Source of the DNA: Streptomyces minutiscleroticus
GTDB taxonomy: Bacteria > Actinomycetota > Actinomycetes > Streptomycetales > Streptomycetaceae
DNA: 64,000 bases
Direction of reading: 5' to 3'
Assembly: GCF_014650875.1 (NCBI RefSeq)
Contig: NZ_BMVU01000005.1
Location: 186,001-250,000, forward strand
Below are positions 1 through 8,365 of the stretch, piece by piece (position 1 is the first letter of the stretch; the number at the start of each line of letters is the position of its first letter). The position numbers were made by a program, and so were the translations under genes. The notes beneath the pieces are model-generated. The model did not search any database. It was not told the origin of the DNA and was given only the letters and a program-made list of their open reading frames with translations.

Positions 1-747
1 CTCCCGCTCCACCGACGTCACCAGTTCCTCGGCGTCCTCGCCGCGGCCGTGGATGAACTGCCAGCGCGGGCTCTCCGGGACGTGCCGCCTGACCAGCAGG
101 ACGACCAGGCCGAGGACGACGCCGAGGGCGAAGCTGAGCCGCCAGCCGAGGTCCTTGGGGAAGATGTCGGTGTCCAGCATCACGATGGACAGCAGGGCGC
201 CGCCGATCGCGCCGAGCCAGTAGCTGCCGTTGATGATCAGGTCGACCCGGCCGCGGTACTTGGAGGGGATCAGCTCGTCGATCGCGGAGTTGATGGCCGC
301 GTACTCGCCGCCGATGCCGAAGCCGGTGAGGAAGCGGAAGAGGAAGAACCACCAGGACTCGAAGGAGAGGGCGGTCAGCGCCGTGGCCGCCAGGTAGACG
401 GCGAGCGTCACCATGAACAGCTTCTTGCGGCCGTAGCGGTCGGTGAGCCAGCCGAAGAAGAGGGCGCCGGAACAGGCGCCCGCCACGTACAGAGCGGCGG
501 CGATACCGGTGACCTGGGCGGAGGTGATGGCCAGGCCGCTGCCGTCCTCGGCGAGGCGGCCGGCGACGTTGCCGACGATGGTGACTTCCAGACCGTCCAG
601 GATCCAGACGGTGCCGAGGCCGATCACGATCATCCAGTGCCAGCGCGACCACGGCAGGCGGTCGAGCCGGGCCGGTACGGACGTGGTGACGGTGCTCTCG
701 GCCCCGGTGGCGGCGCTTCCGGCCCCCCTTGCGGCGGCTTCGGACAT
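1..747 (-). CDS. MFS transporter, metabolite:H+ symporter type (3' end outside window)
   Basis: Major facilitator inner-membrane transporter; the start is in the window but the C-terminal half lies beyond base 1, leaving 249 codons. The N-terminus is a short Ala/Thr-rich cytoplasmic stretch, followed by hydrophobic segments. The MFS motif A (DRYGRKK) sits in the loop after the second helix, and a GFGIGGEY motif follows, as in the sugar/metabolite:H+ symporter group. A PESPRW motif after the sixth helix also fits sugar-porter-like members. The ATG lies at 745-747. The substrate cannot be told from the sequence. It is monocistronic as far as visible, and the next gene on the same strand starts 129 bases away. 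Confidence 0.88.
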   Translation of the reverse strand, partial: MSEAAARGAGSAATGAESTVTTSVPARLDRLPWSRWHWMIVIGLGTVWILDGLEVTIVGNVAGRLAEDGSGLAITSAQVTGIAAALYVAGACSGALFFGWLTDRYGRKKLFMVTLAVYLAATALTALSFESWWFFLFRFLTGFGIGGEYAAINSAIDELIPSKYRGRVDLIINGSYWLGAIGGALLSIVMLDTDIFPKDLGWRLSFALGVVLGLVVLLVRRHVPESPRWQFIHGRGEDAEELVTSVERE

Positions 748-875
748 GGGCTCCCTCCTCGCCTCGACGGACGAACGCCCACCGTGTTCCCGCGGAATGC
801 CTGGTTACGCCGTCGGTGCGCCCCCGTCGGCGGGTACCGGGCGGGGGCGGACGACGGGCACCGGGCGTCCCGGCG

Positions 876-2453
876 TCAGGCGCCGCCGAGCGCGTGGGAG
901 ACCGCGTAGATGACGAGGCCGGCGAGGGAGCCGACCACCGTGCCGTTGATCCGGATGAACTGCAGGTCGCGGCCGATGTGCGCCTCGATCTTCTTCGAGG
1001 TGTGCTCGGCGTCCCAGCCGGCGACGGTGTCGGTGATCAGGGCGGTGATCTCGTCCCGGTACGTCGTCACGACGTACACGGCCGCGCCCTCGACCCAGCC
1101 GTCGACCTTGCCCTGGAGACGGGCGTCGGTGGCCATCCGGGCGCCCAGCGACAGCAGGGCGGCGCGCACCCGCAGCCGCAGCTCGCTGCGCTCGTCCTCG
1201 GCGGCGGACACGATCATCGACCGTACGGCCGTCCAGGCGGAGGCGATCAGGTCCTGGACCTCGCCGCGGGCGAGCACGTCCCGCTTGAGCTGCTCCACGC
1301 GCGTACGGGTGTCGGTGTCGGACTGCAGGTCGGAGGCGAAGTCGGTGAGGAAGCGGTCGAGGGCGGCGCGGGCGGGGTGGCCCGGCATGTCGCGCATCTC
1401 GGTGACGAAGCGCAGCAGCTCCTTGTAGACCCGCTCGCCCACCTTCTTGTCGACGAACCTCGGGGTCCAGCCGGGGGCGCCGCCCTGCACGGCGTCCATC
1501 ACGGAGTCGCCGTGCAGCACCAGCCAGTCGTGGGCGCGGGCGCAGACCAGGTCGACGACGCGCTTGTGGCCGCCGTCCGCGACGATCTTCTCCAGCATCT
1601 TGCCGAGGCCGGGGGCGATCTCGCGGGCGTCGGCGCGGCGGGTGATCGCCTCGCCGACGACGGCCTGGACGTCGGAGTCGCGCAGGACGGCGAGGGCGCC
1701 GCGCAGGGCCGTCGCCAGTTCGGCCGTCACCCGGTCGGCGTGGTCCGGCTGGGCGAGCCAGGCGCCGAGGCGGCTGCCGATGCCGACGGCGCGCAGGCGG
1801 TCGCGGACGACGCCGGAGGAGAGGAAGTTCTCGCCGACGAAGTCGCCGAGGGAGGCGCCGAGCTGGTCCTTCTTGGTCGGGATGATCGCGGTGTGCGGGA
1901 TGCGCAGACCGAGCGGGTGGCGGAACAGGGCGGTGACCGCGAACCAGTCCGCCAGCGCGCCGACCATGCCGGCCTCGGCGGCCGCGGCCACGTAACCGGT
2001 CCAGGCGCCCGCGCCCGCGTTGCCCGCCCAGGTGGCGAGCGCGTAGACCACGGCGACGAGGAGCAGCAGGCCGGTGGCGGTGAGCTTCATCCGCCGCACG
2101 CCGCGCCGCCGCTCCTCGTCGGTGGGGCTCTCCGCGAAGCCGCCGGCGGCCGCGCGGGCGGCGGAGGCCCGCAGCATCCGCTCGGAGAGCGAGCGGTGGC
2201 GGCCCTCGGAGCCGCCGGCCCCGCGCCCGCCCCCGGACGCGCCGCGCGCACCCGGGTCGCCGGCCTCCCGCCCGCTCGGGCCGTCGGTTTCCCGCCCGCT
2301 CGGGGCGTCGGTCCTCCGCGTGGCTCCGGGCGTGCCCCGCGTGCCCGGGCCGTCCGTCTCCCGCGCGTCCCCGGACGCGCCCCGCGGCGTATGAGATTCG
2401 TCGAAATTCGAGGGATCCATCCACTCCACCCGTTCCCGGTTCCCCGTACCCAT
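876..2453 (-). CDS. DUF445 family membrane protein
   Basis: Protein of 525 residues matching the DUF445 family (YjiN-like). The first 120 residues are Pro/Arg/Gly/Asp-rich and look disordered. A hydrophobic pair of segments follows (around residues 120-165, including ADWFAVTALFRHPLGLRIPHTAIIP, of which ADWFAVTALF is family-typical). A long helical region comes next, and a last hydrophobic segment at the C-terminus ends in AVSHALGGA. Function of the family is unknown. The chosen ATG has an AGGAAGGG ribosome-binding site just upstream; a second in-frame ATG 11 codons later is possible. Divergent from the SGNH hydrolase. Confidence 0.85.
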   Translation of the reverse strand: MGTGNRERVEWMDPSNFDESHTPRGASGDARETDGPGTRGTPGATRRTDAPSGRETDGPSGREAGDPGARGASGGGRGAGGSEGRHRSLSERMLRASAARAAAGGFAESPTDEERRRGVRRMKLTATGLLLLVAVVYALATWAGNAGAGAWTGYVAAAAEAGMVGALADWFAVTALFRHPLGLRIPHTAIIPTKKDQLGASLGDFVGENFLSSGVVRDRLRAVGIGSRLGAWLAQPDHADRVTAELATALRGALAVLRDSDVQAVVGEAITRRADAREIAPGLGKMLEKIVADGGHKRVVDLVCARAHDWLVLHGDSVMDAVQGGAPGWTPRFVDKKVGERVYKELLRFVTEMRDMPGHPARAALDRFLTDFASDLQSDTDTRTRVEQLKRDVLARGEVQDLIASAWTAVRSMIVSAAEDERSELRLRVRAALLSLGARMATDARLQGKVDGWVEGAAVYVVTTYRDEITALITDTVAGWDAEHTSKKIEAHIGRDLQFIRINGTVVGSLAGLVIYAVSHALGGA

Positions 2454-2617
2454 TGTCCCTTCCTGACCGACTCCCGGAACAAAACACGAGTTCCCCGCGT
2501 CTGTTCTCGCGGGAGAAGTCGCCAGGGGTCCTGTCCGCTTCCTCCTGCCCCATGCCGCATGATGGGGTCATCACATCGGAGCCTCGGGCTCCCTCTGCTC
2601 GAGGAGACACGCACCGC

Positions 2618-4057
2618 ATGACCAAGCGTCACGGTTATGCCTTGCTCGCCGCGATGATCGCCGTGATCGCCTTCGTCTCGGCCGCCATCTACGCCGGAGC
2701 CGCCTCCGACGGCGGTACCGACGACCGGAAGACGCTCGCGAGCGGCCGCACACCGCACAACACCGCAGCCCCCGCCGCCGCCGGTACCTGGGTCGGCGCC
2801 TGGTCGGCCTCCCCCGCGGGGGCCGAGCCCGGCACCGAGACCGAGGGCCTGGCCGGGCGCTCGGTCCGCAACGTCGTCCACGCGGGCGTCGGAGGGACGA
2901 GTGCCCGCATCACGCTGTCCAATCTCTACGGACAGCGGCCGCTGACCGTCACGCACGCCTCCATCGCCGTCGCGGCGGGCACCGACACCGACGACGGCAC
3001 CGGCAACGGGGCCGCTCCGGGCGACGACACCGTTTCGGGTGACAGTGCCCCCACGGACGGCGGAACCGCGGACGGCGCAACCGCGACCGGCGGCACGGGC
3101 GCGTCCGCGGTCGCCGACACCATGCGCCGCCTCACCTTCGGCGGCAGCACCTCCGTCGCGATCCCGGCCGGCCGGCAGGTCGTCAGCGACGCCGTCCGCA
3201 TCGTGGTCCCGCACGACACCGACCTGCTGGTCACCACGTACTCCCCCACCCCGTCCGGCCCGGTCACCTACCACCCGCACGCCCGCGAGACCTCCTACGT
3301 CGCGCAGGGCGACCGCACGGAGGACGTGTCCGGCGCCGCGTACACCGAGCAGACCCCGTACTGGCGGTATCTGACGGCGGTCGACGTGCTGAGCCGCGAG
3401 TCCGAGGGCACGGTCGTCGCCCTCGGCGACTCGCTGACCGACGGCGTCAGCTCGACCGTCGGCGAGAACCGGCGCTGGACGGACGTCCTGTCCGACCGGC
3501 TGCGCGCGGCGGCCGCCGACGGCGGGCCCCGCTACAGCGTCGTCAACCAGGGCATCAGCGGCAACCGCGTCCTCAGCAGCGGCCGCGGCCGCCCCGCCGA
3601 CAACCCCAGCGGCCTGGACCGCTTCGAGCGCGACGTGCTCGGCCGGGCGGGCGTCCGCGTCGTCGTGATCGACCTCGGCGTCAACGACATCCTCCGCACC
3701 CCGCACGTGACGGACCCGGACCGGATCACCGACGGGCTGCGCACCCTGGTCCAGCGGGCCCACGCGCGCGGGCTGCGGGTCGTCGGCGCGACGCTGATGC
3801 CGTTCCAGGGTCACCGCGGCTACCGGCCGGACCTGGAGGCGACGCGCCAGGCGGTGAACGCGCAGATCCGCGCAGGCCGGGTCTTCGACGCCCACGTCGA
3901 CTTCGACGAGGCGCTGCGCGACCCGTACGACCCGCGCAGGCTGCGCGCCGACTACGACTCGGGCGACCATCTGCACCCCAGCGACAAGGGGTACGAGAAG
4001 ATGGCGAACAGCTTCGACCTGTCCGTCCTGAAGGGGTCGGCCCCGGCCGAGCTCTGA
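2618..4057 (+). CDS. Secreted SGNH/GDSL-family hydrolase
   Basis: Exported lipase/esterase-type hydrolase of 479 residues. An N-terminal hydrophobic signal (ALLAAMIAVIAFVSAAIYA) is followed by a Thr/Gly/Asp-rich spacer. Catalytic blocks of the SGNH superfamily are visible: block I VVALGDSLTDGV with the nucleophile Ser, block II Gly and block III Asn in the GISGNR and LGVNDI regions, and block V DHLHPSDKGY with the catalytic Asp-His. The insertion of a Gly/Thr-rich run around residues 125-170 is typical low-complexity linker. The start was placed at the ATG at 2618 because the signal peptide begins there. The substrate is unknown (lipid, acyl-sugar or polysaccharide ester). Confidence 0.9.
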   Translation: MTKRHGYALLAAMIAVIAFVSAAIYAGAASDGGTDDRKTLASGRTPHNTAAPAAAGTWVGAWSASPAGAEPGTETEGLAGRSVRNVVHAGVGGTSARITLSNLYGQRPLTVTHASIAVAAGTDTDDGTGNGAAPGDDTVSGDSAPTDGGTADGATATGGTGASAVADTMRRLTFGGSTSVAIPAGRQVVSDAVRIVVPHDTDLLVTTYSPTPSGPVTYHPHARETSYVAQGDRTEDVSGAAYTEQTPYWRYLTAVDVLSRESEGTVVALGDSLTDGVSSTVGENRRWTDVLSDRLRAAAADGGPRYSVVNQGISGNRVLSSGRGRPADNPSGLDRFERDVLGRAGVRVVVIDLGVNDILRTPHVTDPDRITDGLRTLVQRAHARGLRVVGATLMPFQGHRGYRPDLEATRQAVNAQIRAGRVFDAHVDFDEALRDPYDPRRLRADYDSGDHLHPSDKGYEKMANSFDLSVLKGSAPAEL

Positions 4058-4084
4058 CACGGCGTCAGCCGTACGGCGCGGCAG

Positions 4085-4117
4085 CGCCCCGGGGCCGGTG
4101 ACCGGCCGCCCGGGGCG
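4085..4117. terminator. Hairpin terminator between convergent genes
   Basis: Nine-base-pair GC stem (4085-4093 with 4109-4117) with a nested CCGG/CCGG pair in the loop, 28 bases after the SGNH hydrolase stop. No U-tract follows, as is usual in Streptomyces. The rest of the gap to 4308 is C-rich low-complexity sequence with no gene that I can support. Confidence 0.6.
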
Positions 4118-4308
4118 TTCGCCGTTCCCGGCGACCGCCCTTGCCCCGTCGGCACCCTCGGCCCCGTCCCGGCCCCGGCTCCACCGGTCCGCGTCCGGCC
4201 CCCGCCCGCATCCCGGTCCCGCCGGCCCGCTCGGTCCCCGTCCCGGCTCCGGTCCCGCCGGCCCGTCAGGTCCCCGTGCGCGCCCCGGCTGCGGCTCCGC
4301 CGGTCCGC

Positions 4309-5184
4309 TCAGTTCGCGTCCGTGCCCCGGCCGCGGTCCCGGCGCTCCTCCCGCGCCTCGCGGCGGGCCTCCCGGCGCTCGCGGCTCTCCTCCCGCCGCT
4401 CGTGCAGGTCCTCCAGCATGTCCATCGCGTCGCGGTGGGCGTCGAGCATCCCCTGGTAGCCGTGGCCCAGTGCCTGCGCGCCGGGCGACCTCGGCTCCTT
4501 GCGGGCCGCCCTGCGCTCCAGCCTCTCCTGGCGGCGCTCCTCCTTCAGGCGCTGCCGCTCGGCCCGGGTCAGCTTGCGCTCGACGCCGACGCCGCCCCAG
4601 AAGGCGAAGCCCTGGACGACCACGCGCGGGGCGCCGGGCTCGCCGGGCACGCCGTCCTCGCGGTGGTCGAAGCCGCCCATGATGCCGATGCCGCGCACCA
4701 CGACCTCGACGCCGGGCGGCACGACGACGTTCACCCCGCCCATGATCGCCACGCAGTTGACGACGACCTCGTGGTCGGCGAAGTACGCCTCGCGCAGGTC
4801 GATCTCGCCGCCGCCCCAGAACGCGAAGGAGTTGAACCGTCTGGGCACCGTCCAGCGGCCCTTGCGCTGGAACCCGGCCATGACCGCGACGCCCCACGAC
4901 GACGAGCCCTCGCCGCCGACGACGCGGTCCGCCCAGGCACCGGTCGCGGCGGGCCGCGCCGAGTGCTTGGACAGGTCCACCACGGGCGCGCTCACGCCCG
5001 GCGCGGGCAGGTCGCGGGTGAGCGGCGCCAACTCGCCGTACGTGCGCGCCCGGTAGGCCGCCTCCAGCCGCTCCTCGAACTCCTCCATGGTGAGGCGGCC
5101 CTCGGCGACGGCATCCCGCAGTTGTTCGGCGACCCGCTCGCGGTCGGCGTCCGAGGCCCGCAGATCGGGGAGTTCGTCGGTCAT
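4309..5184 (-). CDS. DUF1707 domain protein with LiaF-like C-terminal repeat
   Basis: Protein of 291 residues. Residues 5-60 are a DUF1707 (SHOCT-like) module (LRASDADRERVAEQLRDA, then GRLTMEEFEERLEAAY and GELAPLTRDLP). The middle carries a beta-rich domain with the repeated pattern FAFWGGGEIDLR, VAIMGGVNVVVPPG, IGIMGGFDHRE and FAFWGGVGV, resembling the LiaF/DUF2154 cell-envelope stress domain. The last 70 residues are a highly charged Arg/Glu-rich coiled tail. No membrane segments are seen. Likely a cytoplasmic sensor or scaffold; function unproven. The next gene downstream on this strand lies beyond the terminator region. Confidence 0.85.
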   Translation of the reverse strand: MTDELPDLRASDADRERVAEQLRDAVAEGRLTMEEFEERLEAAYRARTYGELAPLTRDLPAPGVSAPVVDLSKHSARPAATGAWADRVVGGEGSSSWGVAVMAGFQRKGRWTVPRRFNSFAFWGGGEIDLREAYFADHEVVVNCVAIMGGVNVVVPPGVEVVVRGIGIMGGFDHREDGVPGEPGAPRVVVQGFAFWGGVGVERKLTRAERQRLKEERRQERLERRAARKEPRSPGAQALGHGYQGMLDAHRDAMDMLEDLHERREESRERREARREAREERRDRGRGTDAN

Positions 5185-5264
5185 GGAAGCAGCCTACGAG
5201 GTAGCCGCGCGGGCGGCTACGAGTACGGGACCGCCGGGCGGTCGCGCGTACGGGCCCCGGGCGG

Positions 5265-6302
5265 CTACGGGACGACCTGCCCCGCGTACATCTTCGCGAT
5301 GACGGCCTCGATGTCGGGCTCGCGCACGGACAGGTCCACCACCGGGTACTCGGCCGCGAGCCGCGCCACCAGCGGGGCGGCCGACCGCCCGGCGGGGAAG
5401 GCGAGCCACTGCCGCGGCCCCTCCACCCGCACCACGCGCGCCGCGTCCGTCTCCACGGGCGGCAGTTCGCGCGCGAAGTCGACGACCAGGGTCCGCTCGC
5501 TCTCCCCCACCTCGTGCAGCCCGGTCAGCGGGCCGTCGTACATCAGGCGCCCGTGGTCGATGACCATCACGCGGCGGCACAACTGCTCGATGTCGGTGAG
5601 GTCGTGGGTGGTGAGGAGGACGGTGGTGCCGCGCTCGGCGTTCAGGTCGCGCAGGAACCCGCGCACCTTGACCTTGGAGACCACGTCGAGGCCGATGGTG
5701 GGCTCGTCGAGGTAGAGCACCTCGGGGTCGTGCAGCAGGGCCGCGGCGATGTCGCCGCGCATCCGCTGGCCGAGCGAGAGCTGGCGGACCGGCACGTCCA
5801 GCAGGCCGCCGAGGCCGAGGAGTTCGACGCAGCGGTCGAGGTTCTCGGCGTACCGGGCGTCGGGGACGCGGTACATGCGGTGCACCAGCCGGTACGAGTC
5901 GATCAGCGGCAGGTCCCACCACAGGGTCGTGCGCTGTCCGAAGACGACGCCGATGCGGCGGGCGAGCCGGGTGCGCTCGCGGGAGGGGTCGATGCCGGCG
6001 ACGCGCAGCCGGCCCGCGCTCGGGGTGAGGATGCCGGTGAGCATCTTGATCGTGGTCGACTTGCCCGCGCCGTTGGGGCCGATGTAGCCGACCATCTCGC
6101 CGCGCCGCACGGTGAAGGAGAGCGAGTCGACCGCCCGCACCCGCCGCCGCTCGCTGCGCAGGAACCCGGTCTTCCTGCGCACGTCGAAGACCTTCTCCAC
6201 GCCGTCGACCTCGATGAGCGCCTCGCCGGCGCCGCCCGCTTCGCCGGTGCCGCCCGTTCCGCCGGTGCCACCCGTGCGTCCTGTGCCGTCCGCTGTCGTC
6301 AT
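5265..6302 (-). CDS. ABC transporter ATP-binding protein
   Basis: ATPase subunit (345 residues) of an exporter encoded with two permeases just upstream. After a Gly/Thr-rich leader of about 28 residues the nucleotide-binding domain shows Walker A GPNGAGKST, the Q-loop VFGQRTTLWW, signature LSLGQRMRGD, Walker B VLYLDEPTIGLD and the switch His in TTHDL. The VVFGQRTTLWWDLPLIDS stretch is typical of the COG4586 group, whose permeases are of the ABC2_membrane_6 type found in the two adjacent genes. The upstream permease stop lies 5 bases before this start, so the three genes form one operon (8165 to 5265). Substrate unknown; related systems are linked to drug, bacteriocin or lipid export. Confidence 0.93.
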   Translation of the reverse strand: MTTADGTGRTGGTGGTGGTGEAGGAGEALIEVDGVEKVFDVRRKTGFLRSERRRVRAVDSLSFTVRRGEMVGYIGPNGAGKSTTIKMLTGILTPSAGRLRVAGIDPSRERTRLARRIGVVFGQRTTLWWDLPLIDSYRLVHRMYRVPDARYAENLDRCVELLGLGGLLDVPVRQLSLGQRMRGDIAAALLHDPEVLYLDEPTIGLDVVSKVKVRGFLRDLNAERGTTVLLTTHDLTDIEQLCRRVMVIDHGRLMYDGPLTGLHEVGESERTLVVDFARELPPVETDAARVVRVEGPRQWLAFPAGRSAAPLVARLAAEYPVVDLSVREPDIEAVIAKMYAGQVVP

Positions 6303-6307
6303 GTGGT

Positions 6308-7363
6308 TCAGCTCCCCGTGCTCCGGTACGAACGAAGGCCCGCGCGCCAGGCCAGGCCCGCGAGCGCGCAGCACGCCACGGCCACCAGCGGCGGGGTGAA
6401 GGCGACCCACCGCGGCAGGTCGAGCGGATAGGGGCGGCCGAGCACGTACAGGCCAGGCAGCCAGTTGACGAAGGCGAGCGGCAGCACGAACGTCACGCCG
6501 CGCACCATCTCCCGGGCGAAGACGGTCGGCGGGTACTGGAGCATCGTCGTGCCGCCGTACGTGAACGCGTTCTGCACCTCGGCGGCGTCGTTCGCGAGGA
6601 ACTGGAACGCCGCTCCCGCCAGGAACACCGCGCAGAAGATCCCGGCGCCGCTGAGCACCATCACCGGGACGGTCAGCACCTTGCCCGCGGTCCAGTCGAC
6701 GTCCAGCACGGCCACGGCGTACCCCAGCACGGCCAGGCCCTGGACGATCCGGCCGAGCCGGCGCAGTGCGAACCGGTCGGCGGCGACCTGCGCGAGGACG
6801 GGCACCGGACGGACCAGCAGCGTGTCCAGCGTGCCGTCGCGCACCCGGCGGCCCAGCCGCTCCATGTTGCCCAGCGCGAGGTCGGCGAGGCCGAAGGCGG
6901 TGGAGGAGGTGGCGTAGAGGAAGGCGATCTCGGGCAGCCCGTAGCCGCCGAGGGCGTCGACGCGGGAGAACATCAGCAGGATGGCGACGAAGTCGAGGGC
7001 CGTCGTCAGGAGGTTGCCGAGGGCGGTCATGGCGAAGGACAGGCGGTAGGCCATCGTGGACCGGATCCACATGCCGGCGATCAGCCAGTAGGCGCGTACG
7101 CCCTCCGCCGCACGCCCCGGACCGCCCCCGCGGCCGGAACCGCCGGATCCACCCGGGCCACCGCGCCCGTTCGGACCACCGGATCCACCCGGACCGCCAC
7201 GCCCGTCCGGGCCACCGGGCCCGCCCGGGCCGGGCCTCTCCCCCGCCTGCGCCGTGGCGGCCGTGCCTTCCTCGTCGGCGGGACGTACCGGAGGTACCGG
7301 GCGGGCCGGATGCGCCGGACGGACCGGATGCGCCGGGCGGGCCGGACGGAGCGGATCAGCCAC
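6308..7363 (-). CDS. ABC-2 family exporter permease
   Basis: Integral membrane subunit of 351 residues. The first 90 residues are a Pro/Gly/Arg-rich disordered extension with GGPGGSGG-type repeats, unusually long for this family. About six hydrophobic segments follow from residue 95 (MAYRLSFAMTALGNLLT onwards), with the GTLDTLLVRPV motif of ABC2_membrane_6 permeases. The GTG start overlaps the previous permease by 8 bases, indicating translational coupling; a start inside the low-complexity stretch cannot be excluded. It pairs with the second permease to form a heterodimeric channel driven by the ATPase downstream. Confidence 0.85.
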   Translation of the reverse strand: MADPLRPARPAHPVRPAHPARPVPPVRPADEEGTAATAQAGERPGPGGPGGPDGRGGPGGSGGPNGRGGPGGSGGSGRGGGPGRAAEGVRAYWLIAGMWIRSTMAYRLSFAMTALGNLLTTALDFVAILLMFSRVDALGGYGLPEIAFLYATSSTAFGLADLALGNMERLGRRVRDGTLDTLLVRPVPVLAQVAADRFALRRLGRIVQGLAVLGYAVAVLDVDWTAGKVLTVPVMVLSGAGIFCAVFLAGAAFQFLANDAAEVQNAFTYGGTTMLQYPPTVFAREMVRGVTFVLPLAFVNWLPGLYVLGRPYPLDLPRWVAFTPPLVAVACCALAGLAWRAGLRSYRSTGS

Positions 7364-8165
7364 CCTGGACCACCACCCTGCGCGTCGCCACCGTCTGCAG
7401 CAGCCGTCCGGCCGCCAGCAGCGCGGCCGCCCACAGCACCTGGAAGGCGTACGCGCCGAGCAGGCCGGACCCGGTGTGCCGGCCGAGGAGCACGTCGGCG
7501 GGCACCTGGATCAGCGAGGACCAGGGCAGCACGCGCGCGATCTCGCCGAGCGCGCCCGGGAACACGTTCAGCGGCAGCAGCATCCCGGAGAAGAAGTTTC
7601 CGGCCAGCCACGCCATCTGCGTCACGCCCGTCCCGTCGAGCAGCCAGAACGCGCTCAGCGCGACCAGGAAGCGGAGCGCGAAGCTCACGACCAGCCCGAG
7701 CACGGCGGCGAGGAGGAAGGCGAGCCAGCGGACCGGGTCGGCGGGCAGCGCCAGGTCGAAGACGAGCGCCCCGCACAGCATCGGCACGACACCCCGGCCC
7801 AGCAGCTGGAACAGGGCGCGGCCCGCGTCCCCGGCCAGCCACCACATCTGGAGGTCGACCGGCCGGTACAGGTCGATGGCGACGTCGCCGGTGCGGATAC
7901 GCTCGATCAGTTCGTTCTCGAAGCCGCCGCCCATGATCGCCATCGTGGTCAGCAGCGCCTGGCCGAGCCACACGTAGGTGAGCGCCTGGGACTGGTCGTA
8001 TCCTCCGAGATCCGGCCGCTCGTCCCACAGCGCGATGTACGTGCAGGCGAGGATGAGGCCGAACACCGTGTTGGTGAACACCCCCGCCGCCGTGGCCACT
8101 CGGTAGGTCGCGTACCGTCTGAAGCCCCCCGCCGCGACGGTCGCGTACAACCGTCCAGTGCCCAC
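7356..8165 (-). CDS. ABC-2 family exporter permease (first gene of operon)
   Basis: Integral membrane protein of 269 residues with about six hydrophobic segments. It has the ABC2_membrane_6 pattern, including RIRTGDVAIDLYRPVDLQ, the counterpart of the RDGTLDTLLVRPV motif in the partner permease. The GTG at 8163-8165 gives VGTGRLYATV; the reading frame stays open upstream but that part has no permease character. First gene of the three-gene ABC operon, divergent from the penicillin-binding protein across a 200-base gap that must hold both promoters. Confidence 0.87.
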   Translation of the reverse strand: MGTGRLYATVAAGGFRRYATYRVATAAGVFTNTVFGLILACTYIALWDERPDLGGYDQSQALTYVWLGQALLTTMAIMGGGFENELIERIRTGDVAIDLYRPVDLQMWWLAGDAGRALFQLLGRGVVPMLCGALVFDLALPADPVRWLAFLLAAVLGLVVSFALRFLVALSAFWLLDGTGVTQMAWLAGNFFSGMLLPLNVFPGALGEIARVLPWSSLIQVPADVLLGRHTGSGLLGAYAFQVLWAAALLAAGRLLQTVATRRVVVQGG

Positions 8166-8365
8166 GGCAGTCGTCCTCCCTGATCGTGCGAGCCAAAGCG
8201 CAAGAGCGTAACGGCGGGCTCTCCAGGGGTGCCACGCATTTTCTCCGCACGGCGCGCGCCACGCGCCGGGAACGGAACGCAGGGTGCGAGAGTCTTCAAG
8301 AGGGGGCGCACCAAGGCGTACGGGTACGCACACCACGTACAACGCGAAACGGAGTTCCGCACAGC